This document shows positions 56,983 through 64,000 of a stretch of 64,000 nt of DNA, in pieces; positions within the stretch are counted from its first letter, which is position 1, and every line of letters begins with the position of its first letter. Source of the stretch: Strongylocentrotus droebachiensis (taxonomy: Eukaryota; Echinodermata; Echinoidea; Camarodonta; Strongylocentrotidae). The position numbers were made by a program, and so were the translations under genes. The DNA is taken from positions 124,001 through 188,000 of the forward strand of contig JAVYIG010002109.1 of assembly GCA_035222895.1 (NCBI GenBank), given 5' to 3'. Under the pieces are notes generated by a model that worked only from the letters and a program-made list of their open reading frames with translations, was not told the origin of the DNA and did not search any database.

Positions 56983-57989
56983 ATAAAGCATTCATTCAAG
57001 GGGACGGAGGGCGGCTCCCCCTGGATAATGCTTAACATTCCCCCCACCCCCATCCCCCCCCAAAAGAAGTTTATTACCCATGTCTATATTAGGGGAAAAG
57101 TCAATTCCGGAGCTCCAGTGGATGGAGCCCCTGAAGCTCTTGAGTTTTAGCAATTCAGAACCTTCATGATAGCTGTCTTGAGTGTCTTGGGTTTCGCGGG
57201 CCCACCTTAGAGCCCCATGGAGAGTTGCAGCCCCTTCTGGGGGTCCGAGAGCGAAGCCCCCGGTTATAACAATTCATAACCTTTCCCGATAGCCGTCACG
57301 AGTGGTATAGATTGCCAATAGAGCGTCTAGGTTTTGCAACAAAATGCAGGGTTTTCGGTTCAAGTGAAATTGGGGGCGGCTCTCCCAGGAAAATTTAGAA
57401 AATCTCCCTACCCATTTCGAAATTTAAAAAAATAATTGCTCAATCCATCCCTAACGGGACAAAGATGTGTGATCTCAAGGTACTCTAAAACCTTTCCGGG
57501 AGGGGTCTTCGGGCGGTGCCGCTATTGCTCTTGAGTATTAGCAATTCAGAACCTTTAAGATAGTCGTCTTGAGCGATAGAAATCTATCCATCAAAATTTG
57601 CACTGGCCCTACCGGATTATTTTTCTCTCTCGCTCTCTCTTACAACCATAATTTTGCTCTCATAAAGATAATTGTATAGGATAAAGGGTTGTCTTGGGAA
57701 CCACTTGTAATCTAATGGGTAGGGTCCAGGGGCCTAAATCCCGGCAAAGGCTATGCCCCTTATTCCCGTCATAGACCTTATATGACGGGAATAAGGGGCA
57801 TAGCCTTTGCCAGGATTTACAGGTAATAGACACCAAGAACCTCTTGACTTTTATGCAATCTAGAGCCTTGCAGAAGAGTGGTTGAAATTGCGATTGTTTG
57901 GAGGACTTGCGATTGATTTAAATAATCACAACTCTCAATAAGACGGGGCCCCTGGTCTGTATTTTGGAAGAAACGAAATATACAAGGAC
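56983..57989. other. Gene-free repeat DNA right of copy B
   Basis: The phrase TTAGCAATTCAGAACCTT and a following GATAG(C/T)(T/C)GTC recur near 57147, 57540 and, as AACAATTCATAACCTT, 57266, mixed with GAGCGAAGCCCCCGG-type words. No open frame is convincing. Confidence 0.5.
57735..57819. repeat. 85-bp near-perfect hairpin
   Basis: The left arm TAAATCCCGGCAAAGGCTAT... and right arm ...ATAGCCTTTGCCAGGATTTA pair over 39 bp with one mismatch (C opposite A, from TCCC versus TCCT). The loop is GACCTTA at 57774-57780. Arms contain GCCCCTTATTCCCGTCATA. Confidence 0.93.
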
Positions 57990-58632
57990 ATACACACTTG
58001 CGTACTGATGGGGGGGGGGGGAGGCCTTAGGGCAGTTGTCTCAAATAAAATTCAATCGAGGTTTATTTTCAATTTATACTATAGTGATTTACAATATTAA
58101 TGTTGCCGAAACTTTCTATGCGTTTGTTGGAAAATGACAAATTCCCAAATGTACAGTCAGGCCCAAAGTATGCTTATTTCGAAGCCTACATGTCAGGGTC
58201 CGCAGAACAGCGGTGCCTGGGGACTCGAGCCCCCCTCACTTTTTTGAAAAAGTATGTTAAAGAAAATAGAAAGAAAGAAAGGTGACCTGCCAATATCACA
58301 AATGAAGTATCAAAATATACTCAACTGACCATAATTTTATGCCTAAAACCCCTGAGCTTCTAGAGGCTCTGCTCCCTGGACTCCACGCCAACTATTGACC
58401 TGACAGTGGTACAAATAAGGTATCCAAATTTGCCCATTTGACCGTAATTTAATGTCTTATACCCTTGAGTTTGCGGGCATGGCCGGGCGCGCCGGAAGAA
58501 CTTTGGGATTGGGGGCGGGGGCAAACATTCCAGGGGGAGGGGCTCACCTTCCAGGCGTAATGAGCGAAAACGTTAGGGGGCAGAAGAAAAATATGCATCA
58601 TCACCTATGGCACGCCACAGCCGTCATAATTG

Positions 58633-59006
58633 GTCGAGTTTACAAAAAAGCAGTCGAGTTTACAAAAAAGCAATCGAGTTTACAAAAAAGCAATCGAGTT
58701 TACAAAAAAGCAGTCGAGTTTACAAAAAAAAGCAGTCGAGAAAAAAAAAAGCAGTCGAGAAAAAAAAAGCAGTCGAGAAAAAAAAAGCAGTCGAGAAAAA
58801 AAAGCAGTCGAGAAAAAAAAAGCAGTCGAGAAAAAAAAAAGCAGTCGAGAAAAAAAAAGCAGTCGAGAAAAAAAAAGCAGTCGAGAAAAAAAAAGCAGTC
58901 GAGAAAAAAAAAAGCAGTCGAGAAAAAAAAAGCAGTCGAGAAAAAAAAAGCAGTCGAGAAAAAAAAAGCAGCCGAGAAAAAAAAGCTGCCGAGAAAGAAA
59001 AAAAAG
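58633..59006 (+). repeat. Tandem 20-bp then 18-bp repeats, left arm
   Basis: Five copies of GTCGAGTTTACAAAAAAGCA or ATCGAG variants are followed by about fourteen copies of an 18-19-bp unit AGTCGAGAAAAAAAAAGC. The stretch is open in several frames (Lys/Gln/Ser/Arg-rich), which is a by-product of the repeat and not a gene. Confidence 0.95.
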
Positions 59007-59109
59007 GGTAGCGGCCTCATGAATAAACATGAGTATATGACGTCACGAACTCGCTACGAACTCGCCACGCCTACTCTACCCCTTACCATTAAATAGCGGG
59101 TATCTATGT

Positions 59110-61255
59110 TAACGTTGTCGCCTCTATAATCTATTTTCGTTGTACGTACGGCCGTACCTACACCCCGACTATATATACCTACCTATATACCTACATAATT
59201 ATACCTACCTACCTACGTCTCATTTTGAAGAACTTCAGTCATTAATTGTTCTCGCTCATATATTAGTAACTCCATATATATATCCTCGCTTGATAGCACC
59301 CCCTCCATTAATAATATTGAGCAATAGAAATGTTAATTCCATCACTATCTCCATCATTTAAACTTGCTCGAACTTCATCCAACCTAGCACCTCATCTATA
59401 TACAGCCTAGCACCCCCTCTATTGAGCCTTAGAAATACTCCATCTATCTCCATCATTTAAACTTGCTCGAACTTCATCCAGCTAGCTAGCCTAGCACCCC
59501 CTCTATACAGCCTATAGCACCCCCTCCATTGAGCCTATCCATCTATCTCCATCATTTAAACTTGAACTATATCCATGCTAGCACCTTCTCTATACAGCCT
59601 AGAGCGACCATTAAGCTTGCATGTTTTCAGACCTAGCTATTACGATAATGTGTATCTGTCCAACCTAGCTTGCACCAACGATATCCTGGCCCCTATATAG
59701 CAACAACTCCATATGTAGCTATTGGTATACGGGTAATTTAACAGAACCAATTTCATATATCTTTCATCAATTATATCTAGCTAGGTGAAGGATTTGAAAT
59801 GTGATTTTAAAGATATTCTTTCATAATCAGTAATGCAGGATCATACATGCACTTTTCTTTTCCCTCTCAAGACTTACATTACCATACACCTCACTGGTTA
59901 TCAGTTGAGAAACGGGTCATCCCGGTAACAAAGTAATTTGCGTTCTAAAAAGTCAGAAAATCAGTAACTGAATAAGTGAAATTAGAGAAATATCTGAAAA
60001 TTATTAACTAATTATGAATTTCTAAATATTACAAATTTGCAAAGTGATGACACTGCCTGGCTTCCACATTTTCTACATACCTATTCCAAATATACATATT
60101 CATGTTCAGCATGGATAATTTTGAATGGTTTTGAAAGACCTTGAATGGATCATACCGGTTACTGTTTTTATATTGTTGTCGAGTTTTCTCGAACTGATTT
60201 GTTTCATTTTTCCATTTTCATAGCAAGTAAGTTATTTTTAACTGGAGTATGTATTCATTAAGATATACTCATAATACTTTCAAAGCTTTGAATAATACCT
60301 CACACAAAAGTACACAGATTTTGCAAACGAGCACACTCCAGCACACACCCTAGGTTAATTAAGTCCAACATGTTATTTCACATATGGCAACAGAACATTC
60401 TCATCATCTGACCCTGTACTCTGGCACTCTTGGTCAACCGAAATTACAAAAATATAATGTTCAAGACTGCTCATAATCACTTGCCAGATTTCAAATATGT
60501 AATTTATTGTAACTAACCTGTGACTGCCAACTACATGTATGTTTTCTTTCCCTTCAAATTTTGTTGAATCTTACTTTGTCATACAGTCAACTCTGCTCAG
60601 TCAAGTAATCGTAAGTCAAAGGTTTTTAAAGTCCTGCTCTTTATTTTCCATTGCTTTTTTTTTTTTTACCTAAGTCAGATTTTGTCTAGGTGAAATCTAT
60701 ATTTTTTCTATAGTCCCAACGGATTCGACTATGACAGAGTGAAGTGTACATGTCACTAATTTTTTTAAAGTGAATGGAGAACAATTATTATTATCATTAT
60801 TATTGATCTAGCAATTATGCAATTGATAGAAAGATCTTCACCTCACACCACCTTCTACACCATCTAGCCACGCACAATAAATATAAAATAATATAAGGAT
60901 TAAATCAATTTCAAATAATTGGATTATAAGTATTGTTTTATTTTAAAAACAATGTACAGAAAAAAAACATGACTGCATAATTGTCTTAATTTTAAAGATA
61001 CAGTACATGTATTAGGTGACTGATTTGCATGAATAAAATTCAATAAACGGAGTACACAAAAATCAAATAGTAACATATTTGTGGTGTTCGGAGTTGAACT
61101 AGCTACAAGCATATTTGAAGGTATATTGTCACCCTTTTATTAGTTAGTGTAATTTTACAACCATTCATATTCCTCAAAAACCTGCAGATTTCATTGATTA
61201 TTATCCTGCACCCAATTCTCACAATACATCTGAAGTGATTGCACCTGTTACGTTT
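59110..61255. other. Centre of the foldback element, no gene
   Basis: CTAC/TACC-rich simple sequence at 59150-59220. A degenerate tandem repeat of about 100 bp lies at 59285-59605, with CTCCATCATTTAAACTTG at about 59350, 59450 and 59547 and AGCACCCCCTCTAT between. The remainder to 61255 is AT-rich and featureless to me. Confidence 0.6.
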
Positions 61256-61436
61256 TTTTTCCTCGGCTGCTTTTTTTTTTAAATTCTCGACTGCTTTTTT
61301 TTCTTTCTCGACTGCTTTTTTTGTAAACTCGACTGCTTTTTTGTAAATTCGACTGCTTTTTTGTAAACTCGATTGCTTTTTTGTAAACTCGACTGCTTTT
61401 TTGTAAACTCGACTGCTTTTTTGTAAACTCGACCAA
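61256..61436 (-). repeat. Tandem 20-bp and 18-bp repeats, right arm
   Basis: Inverted counterpart of 58633-59006, with about six copies of the 20-bp unit and only two or three of the A-run unit. Confidence 0.93.
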
Positions 61437-61794
61437 TTATGACGGCTGTGGCGTGCCATAATCACCACTCTTACATGTTACATGCAGGCCCCGCGGAACG
61501 TTTTTCAGAGTGGAGTATTAATGATCCGGTAGAGCGTAGCGAGCGAAATGACCCGAGCCTGCATAGGCTTGTAGCCTCGCTCTGGCGAGGGTCAGGGGAC
61601 GGATCCACCGGAAGCTCAGGGTTTTTAGGCATAATATTACGGTCAGTTAAGCATTCAGATACCATATTTGTGACACTGGCAGGTCACTTAATGGCGGGTA
61701 GTCCAGGGGGCCGAGCCCCATGAAGCTCAGGGATTTTAGGCATTTAATGACGATCAGATGAGCACCCGGGCCTCCAGGGGAAGAGCTCCCGGGA

Positions 61795-62225
61795 GCGTTT
61801 TTTTTTTATGCGGCACAGATTGGGGCTTTTTTTAAAAAGGGGTCTTGATTTACAGACTAATACTGGTCGTGTAGTGTTACATGTAATCCACTCCCATCCA
61901 CTACCGCATGGAAAATCATTAAATCAACAATTAAAATCAAATTGGAAATCTGAAGAGGAGGCAGCACGTCAATAAGGAGAACATCACAATAATTAGTCAA
62001 TAAAACTTAACTAACTTAAACGAAGAGGAATGTTATCTAAACACATAGTTCGCGATGGATATATACAAACAGGGACTGATACAAACTTCTTCGCAGCGCT
62101 TTAATGCGCTAGCGAACATGACTAGTCTCACGTACGTGCAGACACTATTCAGAAGGGAAAGAACGTACTTCCCATAGGTTTAACACGCGCCATGCCCCAA
62201 TCTGTGCCGCATAAAAAAATAACGC
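61795..62225. mobile_element. MITE nested in the right foldback arm
   Basis: 431 bp with inverted ends GCGTT(T/A)TTTTTTTATGCGG and CACAGATTGGGGC (32 bp). It is absent from the left arm, so it arrived after the arms formed. Confidence 0.85.
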
Positions 62226-62697
62226 CTCCCGGAAGCTCAGAGGCTTTAGGTACTATTATTACGGTCAGATGAGCATCCAGGGGCCCGCCACAGTCCCTTG
62301 GTGGGGTCCAGGGGGCCGAGCCCCCGTAAGCTCAGGGTTTTTTGTGACACTGGCAGGTCATTTATTCTTAGTTTCTCTCTTTGTTTCTTTTTCTTTTTAA
62401 CATACTTTTGTTTAAGTGTGGGGTGGGGGGGGGGGGGGCTCGAGCCCCAAGCCCCCCGTTATGCAGGCCCTGACATGTAGGCTTCTCGATAGGCATATTT
62501 TTTTCCTGACTGTATGTTAGGCAATTTGAAATTTTCAAACAGAAGCATAAAAACGCATAATTTACCCCCAAAATGAGAAAAATCAGTACGCCAGTGCATA
62601 GGTCCTCATGTCTTATCGACCCTATAATAAAAAAATACGCACGCTTTCCCATCCTCTCACAATATTTCCACGATATATATAGTCCTTCTTCATTTAG

Positions 62698-63100
62698 GTT
62701 GTACACGTAGAGTTAGGAAAATGACCGTCTGCAGGAAGACTAGTCCGCCATCGAAGAACCATCTAACTTTTGATAAAATAACATTTTTTCGAAAGATCAG
62801 ACCTTGTTCTTGAACTACCATTAATCTCTTAAAGAGGTATTTTCTCTGAGCGCTAGCGGACCGATCCAAAGTTACCCCCCCCCCCTCCAATTTTCTATAT
62901 GTTGTACACGTATAGTTAGGAAAATGATCGTCTGCAGGAAGACTAGTCCGCCATCGAAGAACCATCTAACTTTTGATAAAATAACATTTTTTCGAAAGAT
63001 CAGACCTTGTTCTTAAACTACCATTAATCTCTTAAAGAGGTATTTTCTCTGAGCACTAGCGGACCGATCCAAAGTTACCCCCCCCCCCCCCCCCCGCCTT
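62698..63100 (+). repeat. 203-bp tandem duplication
   Basis: GTACACGTAGAGTTAGGAAA at 62701 recurs as GTACACGTATAGTTAGGAAA at 62904. The two copies agree nearly base for base through a C-run (near 62875 and 63080), and GATAATAGGAAAATGACTGT near 63102 is the start of a third, truncated copy. Confidence 0.9.
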
Positions 63101-63109
63101 CGATAATAG

Positions 63110-63810
63110 GAAAATGACTGTCTTTTTTAACCTTAGTTTTTCTAGTTTAATATAGATAATAATATAATTCATTATTTTTTGTTCTTTTTCGTTAAAATTC
63201 AGGTGAATAAATAATTTATTTAGTTGCATTAATCCAATTTTAATCTTAGATCCTTATACTTTTCACATTCTTCAAATTGGTTGTCCGGCTGGAATCCGGC
63301 CAACTTCCATTCAATCACGAGTTTGTTGGCACGCCCACATGATCCCGACTAGCCTAAGATTCAGGAAAAAATATGTTTATACAAAGTATAGAGTTAAGGA
63401 GAAAAGAGACTAAAATCTGGTTTAAAAAGGAAAAAAGAAAGAAAGAAAAAACTTTGAGAAATGAAGAAGTACTTTTTAAACTCCCCGATCGATATCATTT
63501 TAATAAAATTTTCAATAGAGCCCTCATGAAAGATGAAGAACTGTAAATATTTATCAAAAAGGGCAATATTTAAAGATTCAAAGTCTATGAACAATGAGAG
63601 AAAGAGGTTCACTATCGACGTATTGCATTGGACAGAATACTGAAAGTGCATTGCTTCAGGTGCACCTAATATTGTGAAACTTATTGATACATAATTGTGG
63701 GTGAAGAAACTAACATTAAAAATATTATATTAACCATGGAAGAAGAATATAGGCCTACGTCATGCAGGAACGGGCCTAGATCTGTCTTTTGAAATACGAT
63801 TACCGGTCAA
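63110..63810. other. Non-coding AT-rich DNA
   Basis: No gene or repeat was recognised. Confidence 0.4.
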
Positions 63811-63811
63811 A

Positions 63812-64000
63812 ACTGGTATGCCTATTGACGTGCGTGTGGTTATTACCTTTATCTCATTTGGGTTATATAACAGCTAGAAAGATAAAGAATTGCAAATATT
63901 TATTAACAAAGAACTGGTATAGGCCTGAACTGGTATAGGCTAATTGACGTGCGTGTCGTCGTTACCTTTATCTTAGGATATATAACAGCTAGAAAGATAA
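63812..64000 (+). repeat. Tandem duplication of about 115 bp, cut by the window end
   Basis: AACTGGTAT, ATTGACGTGCGTGT, TTACCTTTATCT and TATAACAGCTAGAAAGATAA occur in the same order twice, at 63812-63885 and 63928-64000. Confidence 0.88.

Larger units (their letters stand above)
57990..62610. mobile_element. Foldback structure of about 4.6 kb with long inverted arms
   Basis: The left arm (57990-59006) and right arm (61256-62610, inverted) share in order: CGTACTGAT, TATGCGTTT, ACAGTCAGG, GAAGCCTACATGTCAGGG, CTCGAGCCCCC, AAGTATGTTAAA, TGACCTGCCA, CTGACCGTAAT, CCTGAGCTTC, TATGGCACGCCACAGCCGTC and the GTCGAGTTTACAAAAAAGCA tandem repeats. The outer arms are diverged; the innermost 50 bp before the tandem repeats are identical. 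The right arm is longer because of an internal duplication and a nested MITE. The 2.2-kb centre encodes nothing recognisable. The plan resembles FB/TU-type foldback elements. Outer ends and target duplications were not fixed. Confidence 0.7.

Noticed and set aside
58633-59006. CRISPR-like array (regular short repeats)
   Set aside because: Units are contiguous with no unique spacers, the DNA is eukaryotic, and an inverted counterpart exists at 61256-61436. It is a tandem repeat in a foldback element.
58452-59096. Long Lys/Ser/Arg-rich open frames on both strands
   Set aside because: They are translations of the 18/20-bp tandem repeat, open in several frames at once. No start context or conserved domain supports a gene.

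Overview
The window is animal nuclear DNA: AT-rich, intron-rich and crowded with transposable elements. Three conserved eukaryotic genes could be rebuilt exon by exon with GT/AG junctions and consistent phases: the C-terminal part of NUP155 (+ strand, 267-10229), ATG10 (- strand, 33074-26125) and GLYCTK (- strand, 44792-40857). The repeat style suggests an invertebrate deuterostome, most likely an echinoderm such as a sea urchin: long foldback elements, many small hairpin MITEs, frequent TACATGTA and TAGGCCTA words, and a sea-urchin-like histone 3'-end motif inside a repeat. That assignment is inference; no species-diagnostic gene is present.

Layout. 1-10.2 kb: ten exons of NUP155. Its introns carry a decayed LINE, several MITEs and an 1.8-kb near-perfect palindrome with an 8-bp target-site duplication. 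10.2-15.5 kb: NUP155 3' UTR and non-coding DNA. 15.6-25.4 kb: a transposon graveyard (LINE ORF1 fragment, two hAT tails, a four-copy 140-bp tandem duplication, pogo/Tigger transposase with a PHD finger, Ty3/gypsy pol pieces, a duplicated unidentified ORF). 25.5-33.1 kb: ATG10, six coding exons, 225 aa, complete. 33.1-38.6 kb: repeat copy A, ending at a 200-N gap. 38.8-40.8 kb: AT-rich DNA and a broken Merlin-like (ISXO2) transposase. 40.86-44.8 kb: GLYCTK, five coding exons, 548 aa, complete. 45.7-57.0 kb: repeat copy B, the same ~5-kb sequence as A in direct orientation, split by a 6.2-kb LINE with both ORFs open. 57-64 kb: no gene found; a ~4.6-kb foldback structure with tandem 18/20-bp subrepeats, a striking 85-bp hairpin, a nested MITE and two short tandem duplications.

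The three host genes have unrelated roles (nuclear pore scaffold, autophagy conjugation, glycerate metabolism) and are simply neighbours. The most interesting parts are structural: direct repeats A and B bracketing GLYCTK, two hAT-like insertions sharing one 15-bp target, the palindrome in NUP155, the foldback element at 58-62.6 kb, and histone-type 3'-end signals inside a GLYCTK intron. All exon boundaries were read by eye from splice signals and remembered family sequence; no alignment was run.
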